DNA from: Octadecabacter arcticus 238
Lineage (GTDB): Bacteria > Pseudomonadota > Alphaproteobacteria > Rhodobacterales > Rhodobacteraceae
Assembly (NCBI RefSeq): GCF_000155735.2
Contig: NC_020908.1
Span: 4,587,501-4,651,500 of the forward strand
Direction: 5' to 3'
Length of the DNA stretch: 64,000 nt
Both the position numbers and the translations under genes were made by a program. The notes under the pieces were generated by a model. That model saw only the letters and a program-made list of their open reading frames with translations. It was not told the origin of the DNA and ran no database searches. Shown here piece after piece: positions 9,195-18,510 of this stretch. Position 1 is the stretch's first letter, and each line of letters opens with the position of its first letter.

Positions 9195-10581
9195 GAGCTA
9201 TGACTGAATCTGGTGTTTGAGTGGTTTGAAGGTTGGCGGCGTATCTGGTTGAATTGTTGTTGGAAGACAGCAGCCCAACCAAAGGAGATACACCACCATG
9301 GGAACTACTAACATTGTTGATTTTGCGCGTCGAGACGAGATGACGGACGCGTTGACGGAGTTGCTGAAAACGGGAGCACAACAATTGATCGCGACAGCAG
9401 TTGAGGCTGAGCTTGTCAGTTATTTGGCGCAATTTACCGGCTTACGCACCGATGCCGGTCACGCGGCAGTCGTGCGTAATGGACATCATCCGGCCCGCCC
9501 GTTTCAAACGGGCATTGGCCCTGTGAGCGTGCGCATTCCAAAGGTTCGGTCCAAGGACGGCACACCGGTGACATTCCGGTCTGCCCTGGTGCCGCCCTAT
9601 GTGCGCCGCACGAAGACGCTGGAAGCGGCCTTGCCATGGCTTTACCTCAAAGGGATCTCCAGCGGCGAGATGGCTCCCGCCCTCAAGGTTCTTCTGGGCC
9701 CAGATGCCGTTGGCTTGTCGGCTAATACGGTTTCGCGTTTAAAACGCGATTGGGCCAATGAATACGAGGCTTGGAAAGGCGCTGAGTTAGATGACGAGCC
9801 CATCGTCTATATCTGGGCCAACGGCGTTCACAGCGGCCTTCGGGGCGAGGATGACAAGCTCTGTGCCCTTGTTATTATTGGGGTAACTGCCCGTGGCAAG
9901 AAGCGATTTCTGGCAATTGAGGATGGGGTGCGCGAGTCCACGCAGAGCTGGCGCGAGGTTCTGCTTAACCTCAAAAGCCGAGGCATGAATGCGCCCAAAC
10001 TGGCCATCGGGGACGGTGCCATGGGGTTTTGGGCGGCCATGGACGAAGTCTATCCTGAGACCCGCCATCAACGCTGTTGGCAACACAAAACGATGAACGT
10101 GCTCAATTGTTTACCCAAGCTGTCTCAGCCAAAAGCCAAGGCCGCGCTGCACGACATCTGGCAGGCCGAGACCAAAGTCGATGCAGAAAAGGCATTCGAT
10201 CTGTTCATCAAAACCTACGAACCCAAATACCCCAAGGCCACACTATGCCTGCAAAAAGATCGTGAGGAACTCATGGCATTCTTCGACTTCCCGGCGCAGC
10301 ATTGGCAAAGCATCCGCACTAGCAATCCAATTGAATCGGCCTTCGCGACGATCCGGCATCGTACCAAGCGTTCAAAGGGCTGCCTGTCACGCGATGGCAT
10401 GCTGCACATGATGTTCAAACTGGGGCAATGTGCTGAGCAAAATTGGAGGAAGCTACGCGGCTTTGACTACCTCGCAAAAGTCATCACAGGCGTCACGTTC
10501 AAAGACGGAATCGAAACCACAAACCCCGACCAGATCACCGCATGACCAACAATACTCAAACACCAGATTTGACAATAACTC
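9195..10581 (+). mobile_element. IS256-family element, copy 1
   Basis: A 1387-bp copy. The ends share GAATCTGGTGTTTGAG/AAATCTGGTGTTTGAG-type inverted repeats (outer bases GAGCTATGACT and GAGTTATTGTC). The target duplication is TTTTTTTG at 9187-9194 and 10582-10589. It is inserted in an IS66 remnant. Three further copies of the same length are at 25501, 28741 and 40183. Confidence 0.95.
9298..10545 (+). CDS. IS256-family (mutator) transposase with catalytic Asp replaced by Asn
   Basis: A 415-residue transposase preceded by AAGGAG. The reading frame is complete, but residue 175 is Asn (codon AAC at 9820-9822) in YIWANGVHS. The three sister copies have YIWADGVHS. In this family the Asp of the DG pair after the Y-I/L stretch is the first residue of the DDE triad. 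The G-to-A change therefore probably kills catalysis in this copy, though its ends remain mobilisable in trans. Other family marks are [29 protein letters not shown] and SNPIESAFATIRHRT. Confidence 0.9.
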   Translation: MGTTNIVDFARRDEMTDALTELLKTGAQQLIATAVEAELVSYLAQFTGLRTDAGHAAVVRNGHHPARPFQTGIGPVSVRIPKVRSKDGTPVTFRSALVPPYVRRTKTLEAALPWLYLKGISSGEMAPALKVLLGPDAVGLSANTVSRLKRDWANEYEAWKGAELDDEPIVYIWANGVHSGLRGEDDKLCALVIIGVTARGKKRFLAIEDGVRESTQSWREVLLNLKSRGMNAPKLAIGDGAMGFWAAMDEVYPETRHQRCWQHKTMNVLNCLPKLSQPKAKAALHDIWQAETKVDAEKAFDLFIKTYEPKYPKATLCLQKDREELMAFFDFPAQHWQSIRTSNPIESAFATIRHRTKRSKGCLSRDGMLHMMFKLGQCAEQNWRKLRGFDYLAKVITGVTFKDGIETTNPDQITA

Positions 10582-10606
10582 TTTTTTTGACCGTCGAGAT
10601 GACGGA

Positions 10607-11269
10607 TGCGTATTCCGGGGTGATCTGGCCACCCGTACCGATTTGATCCGGCCGGTGATTCCGGGGCATCCGGCCACCCCTAATTTGCCATTTTTTAAGC
10701 GGCTGCGAGACGATCTGTAACAGGGCTACTCTTACGTTCATTTGAACGAGAGAGTAGCCCAATGAAGAGATTGCCGATGCGGAAGATACGGGAAGCTTTA
10801 CGGCTTCGAGCAGATGGATTTTCAGGCCGCCGGGTGGCGCAGAGTCTGTCGATTGGACGCGCCACGATATCGGAGTATTTCCGGCGTGCTGACCTGGAGG
10901 ATTTGAGCTGGCTCCTGCCAGCCGATCTGTCTGATGTGGACCTTGAGCGCCGCCTGTTTCCTTATTCCCCCGGAGAGGCGCGTTTGGCTGTTCCTCTGCC
11001 TGATTGGGCGTATGTGCATGCGGAACTGCGTCGCAAAGGCGTGACGCTGTCGTTGCTTTGGGAAGAGTATCGCGGGGTTCATCCGGACGGATACAGCTAC
11101 AGCAGATACTTCGAACTCTACACGCGTTGGGAAGGCAAGCTGTCGCCGGTGATGCATCAACGTCACCCTGCCGGCGAGCGCTTGTTTGTCGACTATGCGG
11201 GCCACACCAAAACTGGCGAGGTGCCTACGGCCCAGATCTTTGTCGCGACGCTGGGGGCGTCCAGTTATA
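10607..11269 (+). mobile_element. IS21-family 5' fragment (second type)
   Basis: The stretch starting at about 10607 (TGCGTATTCCGGGGTGATCT) resembles the left end of IS21 elements of the istA type beginning MKRLPMRKIRE. It is followed by a non-coding leader and the istA gene. The element is cut at the TA at 11268-11269 by an IS630 copy, and no istB or right end is present anywhere in the window. It differs from the complete IS21 copies at 43010 and 49879. Confidence 0.75.
10762..11269 (+). pseudogene. istA: IS21 transposase IstA, N-terminal fragment
   Basis: About 169 authentic residues of an IS21 IstA: the N-terminal helix-turn-helix (RKIREALRLRADGFSGRRVAQSLSIGR) and the approach to the first catalytic Asp (AGERLFVDYAGHTK). 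The frame then enters the IS630 terminal repeat and stops at 11289. The rest of the DDE domain and istB are missing, so it is inactive. Confidence 0.88.
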
Positions 11270-12432
11270 CCAGCGGCCAGAATATCTGACTCATTTATTT
11301 GGTTTTAAGTTTTGGTAAACTCTGAATCAATATTCTCCATAGATTGGGAGGTGCTCATGGGTGGAGCCATAAAAATTACGCGCACGGATATGTCTGCGAA
11401 AGATTTGCGCCGTGCGGCAAAGCGAACCAAGGATGGGCGGGTTGTACGGCGACTACTGGCCATAGCGCTGGTGCTTGATGGGGTGGATCGTGAAACGGCT
11501 GCCCGCAGCAGTGGTATGGATCGACAAACACTTCGGGATTGGGCGCATCGCTTTAACGCAGAAGGCATTGAGGGGTTATCGGATCGGAATGGCAAGGGGG
11601 CAAAACCACGGTTGTCGCCCAAGCAACAGGCGCAATTTGTGGCGTGGGTGGAGGCCGGGCCCGACCCAGTAAAAGATGGCGTAGTACGATGGCGTTGTGT
11701 CGACTTGCAGGCTCGTGTTGAAGAGGAGTTCGACGTGAAACTGCATGTGCGTACGATTGGGAAATATCTAACCAAGCATGGCTTTCGCCGCCTGTCTGTG
11801 CGTCCAGAGCATCCGAAAACTGATCGCGAAGCGCAGCAGACTTTTAAAAAAACTTTACCAGCCTCGTAAACGATACTCTGCCAGAACATGCAAAGGGGAA
11901 GCCTCTTGAAGTATGGTTCCAAGATGAAGCCCGCGTTGGACAACAGGGGACACTCACCCGTAAATGGGCCAAGCGTGGAACTCGCCCGCGCGCACCCCGT
12001 GATATACGCTTCAAATGGAGTTATATCTTTGGTGCCGCTTGTCCCGCACGTGGCACCGCCGCAGGTCTCGTCCTGCCCTACGTCAACGCCGAGGCTATGG
12101 GGCTGCATCTTGATGAGATCGCAAAAGCTGTCGCACCCGGCTCACATGCCTTGCTGATTGTTGATGGGGCGGGTTGGCATGGCGCAAAATGTTTACAGGT
12201 GCCAGATAAAATTACGCTCGTTAAGCTGCCACCGTATTCACCAGAACTCAACCCCATGGAAAACGTCTGGGCTTATCTGCGAGCCAATAAACTCGCAATC
12301 ACAGTCTTCGACACCTATGACGAAATACTCGACAAATGTGCACAAGCTTGGAACTTCTTTGCGAACGACCCAGAGCGAATAAGTTCAATCACAGATCGAG
12401 AATGGGAAAGGGTCACTTAATTCGGCCGTTGG
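11270..12432 (+). mobile_element. IS630-family element A
   Basis: The ends are inverted repeats beginning CCAGCGGCC on the left (11270) and CCAACGGCC on the complement of the right (12432), each next to a TA, the IS630 target. The left flank is an IS21 istA gene, but the right flank is the 3' end of a different IS630 element. The present neighbours are therefore not the two halves of one target, and a deletion or recombination has occurred. Confidence 0.85.
11357..12420 (+). CDS. IS630-family transposase read through a -1 frameshift
   Basis: The first part (ATG at 11357, GGGAGG upstream) carries the helix-turn-helix region and ends in frame at 11869. The catalytic part (VWFQDEARVGQQG, ALLIVDGAGWHG, SPELNPMENVWAYL) lies in the -1 frame and ends at 12420. 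The frames meet at TTTTAAAAAAAC (11842-11853), a run of seven A typical of slippage sites. Either programmed -1 frameshifting or polymerase slippage, as known for several IS families, could join them; a single-base loss is the alternative. Apart from the shift all DDE residues are present. Confidence 0.8.
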
Positions 12433-13467
12433 TATTATGACGCGGAAATTGTCTGAGACTTGGCTTCGGAAGGTTTTCCACTCATTTTGGATGGTTTCGC
12501 GAAAGAATTTCAGGATCGCATTCGCGAACTGTTTTTGTGTCGGGTGATATCGATTGTGAGTCACATGTTGATGCATGACCGCCCATAATCGCTCGATGGG
12601 GTTGAGATGCGGGCAATATGGCGCCAACTGGATAAGATGTATGCGGCAGTCTGGCCTTGCGAGAAAGGCCCTGACATCTGGCCCTTTGTGATAGGCGGCA
12701 TTGTCCCAGATAACGTGGATCATTCGCTTGTCGGGATTGCGAGCCTCAATCCTGGCCAGAAGTTGCGCAGCACTAACGCCGTCGACGGTGGTTGGCTCGA
12801 CAAAGGGCGTGTCGAAGGTTTCGAGGTTCAGCGCGCCATGGATGTTTACGCGGCCACGCCCTGCTGTAGTTTTGATCGCCGAGTTTGATCCTGCCTTCAC
12901 CCAGCCATGGCTGGGTTTTGTCTGATATTCAGGATGTACAGCATCAGCGAAATATACGGCTTCATCTGCGCCCAGATCGCCCATCAGACGTTCGTACAAT
13001 GCGATAAATGCTGCCTGCTTTTCAGCAGAGACAACGCGCGGCAGGGCCTTGGGCTTGCGATATTCAAACCCCAACCGGGCAAGAAGCTTGATGCAGCCAG
13101 AGTGCGAGTAGCGCAGGCCAAATTTTGTTGAAACGTGGGCTCTTATCTCAACCGACGAGTGGCAGAAGCGGCCGTCCAGCCAGTCGCATAATGCCGCCTC
13201 TTGGTCAGCGTCCATACGAGATTGACCGCCTTTCCAGCCATCAACTGCAAGCGCATCCCAGCCGTTTTCACGATAGGTTTTGTGCCAGCCGCGAACGGTG
13301 TCGTCGTCCAAATATAGAAATTCCGCGATTACCTGACAGGACTTCCCATCATCCAGCAAAAGAAGCGCATTTGCACGCCGTGCAATCCCATGATCTTCGC
13401 GTTGACTGCGAACACAGACCTCAAGCTCAAGGCGCTCCATGGGAGAAAGAAAACCGGGACGGATCAT
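12385..13467 (-). CDS. IS630-family transposase, element B (altered C-terminus)
   Basis: A 360-residue transposase unrelated in detail to element A. It has an N-terminal helix-turn-helix (SCQVIAEFLYLDDDTVRGW), then the DDE residues in VYFADAVHPEYQ, IHVIWDNAAYHKG and HLNPIERLWAVMH. The natural end is near NFRVI at about 12437. The last ~16 residues are read from the terminal repeat of element A inserted there, so the 3' terminal repeat of B is lost. The catalytic domain is whole, but the element can no longer move as a unit. Confidence 0.87.
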   Translation of the reverse strand: MIRPGFLSPMERLELEVCVRSQREDHGIARRANALLLLDDGKSCQVIAEFLYLDDDTVRGWHKTYRENGWDALAVDGWKGGQSRMDADQEAALCDWLDGRFCHSSVEIRAHVSTKFGLRYSHSGCIKLLARLGFEYRKPKALPRVVSAEKQAAFIALYERLMGDLGADEAVYFADAVHPEYQTKPSHGWVKAGSNSAIKTTAGRGRVNIHGALNLETFDTPFVEPTTVDGVSAAQLLARIEARNPDKRMIHVIWDNAAYHKGPDVRAFLARPDCRIHLIQLAPYCPHLNPIERLWAVMHQHVTHNRYHPTQKQFANAILKFFRETIQNEWKTFRSQVSDNFRVIIPTAELSDPFPFSICD

Positions 13468-13527
13468 GCAGATAGCTGAATCGGTCTACGTCCAGACGTC
13501 AACCCGCCAAAATTTGGGTGATCTAGG

Positions 13528-14192
13528 ACTCTGTGTATAGTACCAATTCCTCGATACAAACCGTTAGCCGCCCAACCCGTTCCACAGCATGGCGTTCGGC
13601 CAGAACCATCTCTTGCAAAGCGATCTGCTGCGCAGGGTAATCAAAGGATTGTCGCTGCAACCAACGTCAGTAGCGCATTGTCCAGGGTTTGGTGCGATAA
13701 TAAATCCGCCCATTTCGCAGAAGAAATGCCGAGATCAGCTGTCGCTTGTGGCGTTGATCCTGCGCCGCGCTGTCGCGTGCCCGCACCAAATTCCGCATTG
13801 CTTCATGTGTCTCGTCAGGCACCCAAATTGGTGTTAACTCGCCCGCCCTAAGCAGACGCACGAGGCGTTCCGCATCCCGTCTATCCGTTTTGATCCGCCC
13901 CCTGGACGAACAGAGATCAGTGAGGGAGCTACGACATGACAGGTGAACCCAAATGCTGTAATCTGGCGATACAGCCCATAACCGGTTGGCCCGGCCTCAT
14001 AGCAAATTTCAACACGGTCGAACCACGCTGCCAGCCTTTTGAGGAACTTCTCTACAGAAGTAGGGGCCGTAGAAATCGTCCCCCAGTCCTCCAGTCCCAC
14101 ACCTCACCGTCCCTGCCATCTTCTGCAACCGAAACTGCCAATGTGGCCTTGGACGCGTCAAGCCCAACGAAAACTACTTTCTCTTTGTTCAT
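13528..14192 (-). pseudogene. IS110-family transposase remnant
   Basis: Pieces of one IS110 transposase lie in three frames. The start at 14192 gives MNKEKVVFVGLDASKATLAV with the RuvC-like first Asp. A second frame gives VEKFLKRLAAWFDRVEICYE, and a third LLRAGELTPIWVPDETHEAM to LRNGRIYY..KPWTMRY. After an in-frame TGA near 13680 it continues as RWLQRQSFDYPAQQIALQEM until about 13528. The C-terminal transposase_20 domain is missing. At least two frameshifts and one stop make it a fossil. Confidence 0.82.
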
Positions 14193-14319
14193 AGCAAGCC
14201 TCCAAAAATGAAGGGCAACACAATTTTTAGCCCATCTGGAGGTAAGCATGAAACCTCACAATGCTAAACTGCCCTGCAAAAGACATGCGGTCTTACGTTT
14301 AGATTTGTCTCGTTTCGGT

Positions 14320-15309
14320 TCAGTTATTTTCGCCAACAAGGAACTCTGGTTCCCTCGTCCGACAAGAATTCATAAAATTGATGACCTGATCGAAACTTTC
14401 GATCCCGGCCTGGGATCCCAGACCTGTTGCATTCAACGCAGACATAGCCGACGCAAAGCGCATGGCTTCCTTTGGCTGCATTCCCTTGACAAGGGCTGTG
14501 GCGATTCCTGCATTGAAGACGTCGCCGCAGCCACAAGTGCATTTCACATCTATACTATGGGCAGGCACCTGAATGCGTGTCCCATCGCGGTGATGATAGT
14601 AGGCCCCGTGTTCCCCCAGTGTGAAAATGCAGCACTGCGCCCCTTTATCGAGGAAGAACGACGCCATGCGTTTGATGTCGTTCATCCCTGACAGGGCTTC
14701 CGCTTCTTCGATTGAGGGAATAAAATAATCAGTGTAGGGAAGCACGGCTTCCACGTCGGGCAAATCGGCCTGAGATCCAGCGAACACGTCCACAGTCGTG
14801 ATGACGCCACGCGATTTCGCGTGTTTCATCAGGCGGGCTGTTCCCTCGCCGTCCATGGCATCCATCAAGCCAACCCCACCCAGATGCAGGACTTTGGCAT
14901 CGGTGACGGAATTGAAATCGTTTTCGTCAATGGTGAAGACACCGGTCGCACCTTTAACATGAAGCGCGGGGCGCGATCCGTCTTTGCGAGTCGTCACGAT
15001 GGAGGCGGAGGTCGATGTATCGGCAAGGCGGGCCATTTGTGCCGTGTTGACGCCGAAATGCTGCAGCCGCTGAAGAACCCAGTCGCCCATCAGGTCTGTG
15101 CCAACACCGCCGACGGCGAGAGCAGAAAGGCCGACTTTAGAACCAGCAATGACCGAGGCGCCGGCAGCACCGGACACAGCAATGGTTACTTCATCGATGA
15201 AGTATGTACCGCCACCGGGTGGGACGCCGTTACAGGGCCAGCCGAGGCAATCATAGGTATAAAAACCAACAGATGCGTAGTCAAAACTCACGATTCCAGT
15301 CACTCCCAT
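14320..15309 (-). CDS. PfkB-family carbohydrate kinase, second paralogue
   Basis: About 329 residues from the preferred ATG at 15309 (MGVTGIVSFDYASVGF); an earlier TTG at 15321 is possible. It aligns along its whole length with the kinase at 5323, for example CLG.P...PPGG.TYFIDE, VGGVG.D.MGDWVLQRL, LHLGGVGLMDAMD and CTCGCGD.FNAG. It keeps the unusual GCGD in place of GAGD. It diverges from the zinc dehydrogenase gene across a 167-bp AT-rich promoter region and belongs with the polyol/sugar cluster to its right. Expected reaction: ATP-dependent phosphorylation of a small hydroxylated substrate. Confidence 0.88.
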   Translation of the reverse strand: MGVTGIVSFDYASVGFYTYDCLGWPCNGVPPGGGTYFIDEVTIAVSGAAGASVIAGSKVGLSALAVGGVGTDLMGDWVLQRLQHFGVNTAQMARLADTSTSASIVTTRKDGSRPALHVKGATGVFTIDENDFNSVTDAKVLHLGGVGLMDAMDGEGTARLMKHAKSRGVITTVDVFAGSQADLPDVEAVLPYTDYFIPSIEEAEALSGMNDIKRMASFFLDKGAQCCIFTLGEHGAYYHHRDGTRIQVPAHSIDVKCTCGCGDVFNAGIATALVKGMQPKEAMRFASAMSALNATGLGSQAGIESFDQVINFMNSCRTREPEFLVGENN

Positions 15310-15476
15310 GCTTGATCTCAATAACGATTGTGTTTTATTGTATCAATATCAACATAAATGTTCATTTCACTTCCAGTTAATTTAGGGGGTCTTCTTAGAA
15401 ATTGCAACTAGTTGATAGACTGCAAGAGTATTTTCTTATATATAAGATGAACAAAAGAAACTGGGAGTTTATCATT
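15310..15476. promoter_or_regulatory. Divergent promoter region with AAATGTTCATTT motif
   Basis: An AT-rich spacer between the second PfkB kinase (minus) and the zinc dehydrogenase (plus). AACATAAATGTTCATTTCAC lies near 15350 and resembles motifs near 3810 and 23390, so it is a candidate operator. A GGGAG ribosome site at about 15463 decides the GTG start of the dehydrogenase at 15477. Promoter boxes are not assigned. Confidence 0.45.
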
Positions 15477-16514
15477 GTGAAAGCCACAATCTTACAAGCA
15501 CCAAACCAAATTACCCTCAAAGAAGTAGAAATCCCGGTGATTGGAACTGGGGATCTTCTGATCCGTATGCGGGCGGCGACTGTCTGTGGGACCGACATCC
15601 GAATCTTTCGCGGGCGTAAGACGCTGGGCGTGCGTTACCCCTCGATCCTGGGCCACGAATTCGCGGGGGAAATCGTCGACACTGGCGGCCGCAGAGAATT
15701 TTCAGTGGGCGACCGTATCGGGCTGTGCCCTGCAATTTCCTGTGGGCAATGCTACCGGTGCAAGCGGGGCGCAGAAAACCTGTGCGAAGAAGGCATGAAT
15801 TTTGGCTATGAGATTGATGGAGGCTTTGCAGAATTCGTTCGTATCCCGTCAAAAGCGGTGGACAGCGGCAACGTCCGCAAACTTCCGGCAAACATGACCT
15901 TTGGTGAGGCCGCGCTGGTCGAGCCGCTGTCGTGTGTGCTTAACGGCCAGGAAAAAGTGAACCTGGGCTTCGCGGATATTGTTGTGATCATCGGCGCGGG
16001 GCCCATCGGCCTGATGCATGTCCTCCTCGCGCGGCTTCGTGGCGCGATGAAGATCATCGTGTCCGACCCCAATCAATACCGACGCGACGCCGCAATGCGG
16101 TTTGGCGCAGATGTTGCGATCGACCCAGGGACAGAGAACGTCACGGCGCGCGTAAAAGCCGAAACAGACGGTCGCGGGGCCGATGTGGTCCTTTGTGCGA
16201 TCGGCGTTCCTGCCTTGGCCAGACAAGCGACCGACATGGTCGCCCATGGCGGCCGGGTAAGCCTTTTCGCAGGATTTTCCAAAGGCGACGTGTCGGAAAT
16301 GGACATCAACGCCATTCACTACAGTGAGATAACGATCACCGGCTCCTTTGGTCTAAGCCGTCGGAATTTCGATGATGCGTTCGACATGGTTGCGTTGGGC
16401 CGCTTGAATGTAGCGCCCCTTATCACCGAAACTTTCGGCCTCGACGAGGCGCCTCGCGCCTTCGAGATGGCGGAAAGCGGCGCAGCCTTAAAGGTGGCGA
16501 TTGAAAATGTCTGA
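15477..16514 (+). CDS. Zinc-dependent medium-chain alcohol/polyol dehydrogenase
   Basis: A 345-residue MDR dehydrogenase. Catalytic zinc ligands are the Cys in TVCGTDIR and His-Glu in LGHEFAGE. The four structural-zinc cysteines lie in CGQCYRCKRGAENLC. The NAD-binding motif is VIIGAGPIGLMH. The GTG start at 15477 is chosen because GGGAG precedes it and it aligns with the family start (KATILQAPNQI); the longer frame from 15402 adds an unlikely leader. It overlaps the GlpD-like gene by 8 bp, so the two are coupled. It probably oxidises an alcohol or polyol; sorbitol- or threonine-dehydrogenase-like relatives exist and the substrate is not assignable. Confidence 0.87.
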   Translation: MKATILQAPNQITLKEVEIPVIGTGDLLIRMRAATVCGTDIRIFRGRKTLGVRYPSILGHEFAGEIVDTGGRREFSVGDRIGLCPAISCGQCYRCKRGAENLCEEGMNFGYEIDGGFAEFVRIPSKAVDSGNVRKLPANMTFGEAALVEPLSCVLNGQEKVNLGFADIVVIIGAGPIGLMHVLLARLRGAMKIIVSDPNQYRRDAAMRFGADVAIDPGTENVTARVKAETDGRGADVVLCAIGVPALARQATDMVAHGGRVSLFAGFSKGDVSEMDINAIHYSEITITGSFGLSRRNFDDAFDMVALGRLNVAPLITETFGLDEAPRAFEMAESGAALKVAIENV

Positions 16515-18174
16515 GCCCGAAAACATCGACGTTCTTATCATCGGTGGCGGCATTAACGGCTGCGGCATATTTCGAGACCTGTCCGCACAGGGCGTCGACT
16601 GCGTTCTAATAGAACGGGATGACTTCTGCTCTGGCGCGTCCGCCGCCTCGTCGCGGCTTATGCATGGTGGGCTGAAATATCTTGAGACGGGCGAATTCGG
16701 ACTGGTCCGCGAAGCGCTGGTCGAGCGCAACCGTCTGTTGGCAAACGCGCCGCACTACGTTTCGCCGTTGCCCACGATTTTACCGCTGCGCTCCCATTTC
16801 TCCGGAATATGGCCATCGGTCAAACGATTCTTCAGATTCAAGGCAAAGATGATCGATCGGGGTTCCTTGATTACGCGCGCCGGGCTCCTTGTTTACGATA
16901 CCTACGGTCGTCGCCACAAGTCGATGCCTTTCCACCGAATCCTCAATCGCAAAGCGCTTCAGAAACTCGTGACCGGTATGGACAGCGATATCATTGCGGC
17001 CGGGCTTTACTATGAGGGGCAACTTACTCACGCGGAGCGACTCGGCCTTGAGCTGTTACTTGACGGCGAGAAACTGAACCCCGGGTCCCGCGCAATCAAT
17101 CATGCCCACGTGATCGGGACCCAAGGCGACTGCGTAACCTATCAGCAGGGCGATTCTATTCAGACCGTCCGGCCCCGCATCATCGTTAACGCCGCAGGCG
17201 CCTGGATCGACGCCGTAAACCATGAGTTGGGCATCAAAACCGCACTGATGGGTGGTTCGAAAGGATCGCACATCATTGTCGAGCACCGCGCGCTCTACAA
17301 GGCACTAAACGGGCATATGATCTATTTCGGCACCGCCGATGGACGGGTGAACCTTTGTTATCCGTTTATGGGCCGTGTATTGATCGGGTCGACCGATATT
17401 CCGGTGGAAGACCCAGATACCGCGCGCTGCGATACCCAAGAGGTATCCTACATGCTGGGCACAATGCGCGAAGTGTTTCCCGATGTTGATATTTCAGAGG
17501 AACATGTACGGTATCGCTTTTGCGGGGTGCGTCCGCTTCCCCGCGCCGACGGCGACATCGGTCTGGTAACGCGGGATCATTCCATCGCAGAATTCACGTT
17601 CGGACCGAGCACCCCCGTCCTGTGCCTAATCGGCGGCAAGTGGACGACGTTTCGCTCGTTTTCCGCCGAGGCGGCATGGCGCATCCTCGCACATCTCGGC
17701 AAGCCGCGTAGGACCAAAACGGAAGATATGGCTATCGGCGGCGGGCAAGATTTCCCGCGCAATCCGGCCGATCGTACTCGTTGGATCAACCGGGTGGCGG
17801 ACGTGTCAGGATTGCCCGCCGGCCGCGTTGGAACGCTTCTTAGGCGATACGGAACGACAGCCGAACGGATTGCGATGACCTGCACCGAGGAAACAATGCT
17901 CAGATCCCTGCCCGATTATTCCTCCGAAGAACTGGGCGAACTGTGCCGAAGCGAGCGGGTGGGAACGCTCGCGGATCTTCTGCTGCGCCGCACCCTGATC
18001 GCAATGTTGGGGCGTCTGACCGCCGAAGTCATTGAGGAGACCGCAGGGATCGCGGCAGCCGCGCTCGGTTGGTCCAATCGCAGACGAGTTCTAGAGGCAG
18101 TATCGGTCCCCCTTGGCGAGCCGGCAGCGTACCGCCAGATCGACGACGCGGTTACATTCAAAGCGCATGGGTGA
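16507..18174 (+). CDS. GlpD-like FAD-dependent (polyol-)phosphate dehydrogenase
   Basis: A 555-residue protein of the glycerol-3-phosphate dehydrogenase family. It has the FAD-binding IIGGGINGCG at residues 11-20, SSRLMHGGLKYLE at about 48-60, IVNAAGAWID at about 225 and FCGVRPLPR plus GGKWTTFRSFS further on, with the C-terminal DAO_C region. Family members feed electrons to quinones at the inner membrane. In polyol clusters such as the Brucella ery locus a homologue (EryB) oxidises a tetritol phosphate, so the substrate here need not be glycerol-3-phosphate. The ATG at 16507 lies inside the end of the dehydrogenase gene. Confidence 0.88.
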   Translation: MSEPENIDVLIIGGGINGCGIFRDLSAQGVDCVLIERDDFCSGASAASSRLMHGGLKYLETGEFGLVREALVERNRLLANAPHYVSPLPTILPLRSHFSGIWPSVKRFFRFKAKMIDRGSLITRAGLLVYDTYGRRHKSMPFHRILNRKALQKLVTGMDSDIIAAGLYYEGQLTHAERLGLELLLDGEKLNPGSRAINHAHVIGTQGDCVTYQQGDSIQTVRPRIIVNAAGAWIDAVNHELGIKTALMGGSKGSHIIVEHRALYKALNGHMIYFGTADGRVNLCYPFMGRVLIGSTDIPVEDPDTARCDTQEVSYMLGTMREVFPDVDISEEHVRYRFCGVRPLPRADGDIGLVTRDHSIAEFTFGPSTPVLCLIGGKWTTFRSFSAEAAWRILAHLGKPRRTKTEDMAIGGGQDFPRNPADRTRWINRVADVSGLPAGRVGTLLRRYGTTAERIAMTCTEETMLRSLPDYSSEELGELCRSERVGTLADLLLRRTLIAMLGRLTAEVIEETAGIAAAALGWSNRRRVLEAVSVPLGEPAAYRQIDDAVTFKAHG

Positions 18175-18180
18175 GGCCAG

Positions 18181-18280
18181 CCGCCAAATCCGACGAAACC
18201 TGAGGCCGCTTCAGGCCACTGGTGGTTGAGATGCGCACAGCATCGCGCCTAAACTCGTCTGTATCTCGTTGCCATTCCAT
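18181..18280 (-). pseudogene. IS3-family OrfA N-terminal scrap
   Basis: About 33 codons on the minus strand from an ATG at 18280 include DEFRRDAVRISTTSGLKRPQ, which resembles the N-terminal helix-turn-helix of IS3-family OrfA proteins. Nothing else of the element is present. In the remaining stretch 18281-18510 I see no gene. Confidence 0.5.
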
Positions 18281-18510
18281 ATCTGCTTCATATCAAACAT
18301 TGCTCGAAAGAGACCGGAACTAAACCGCGACAAGACCAGACCTGCGCACATGGTAATCGTTCCGCGCGAATGTGAGCGTGAACTCCGCCTATTCAGTGAC
18401 CTTCTTCAAGCTGTTCGCCGGCTCCAAGCCAAACTAGGAGATGCCCGCCACATTCTGCTGGGACGATCTCGATCAGCTTCCCTTGAACCCGATCCCGATC
18501 ATCGCCTAAC

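Larger units (their letters stand above)
9074..10606 (-). mobile_element. IS66-family end fragment, split by IS256
   Basis: The stretch 9074-9194 starts GTAACTCCCAAGCACCCC and matches the left end of the IS66 copy at 31359, including the last codons of its transposase (minus strand). IS256 copy 1 interrupts it, and it resumes at 10590 (GACCGTCGAGATGACGGAT). It stops near 10606, where an IS21-type end begins. Only the last ~40 residues of the transposase are left, so the element is dead. Confidence 0.8.

Noticed and set aside
15402..15476. Longer start for the zinc dehydrogenase
   Set aside because: The GTG at 15477 has GGGAG upstream and matches the family start; the extension is AT-rich leader.
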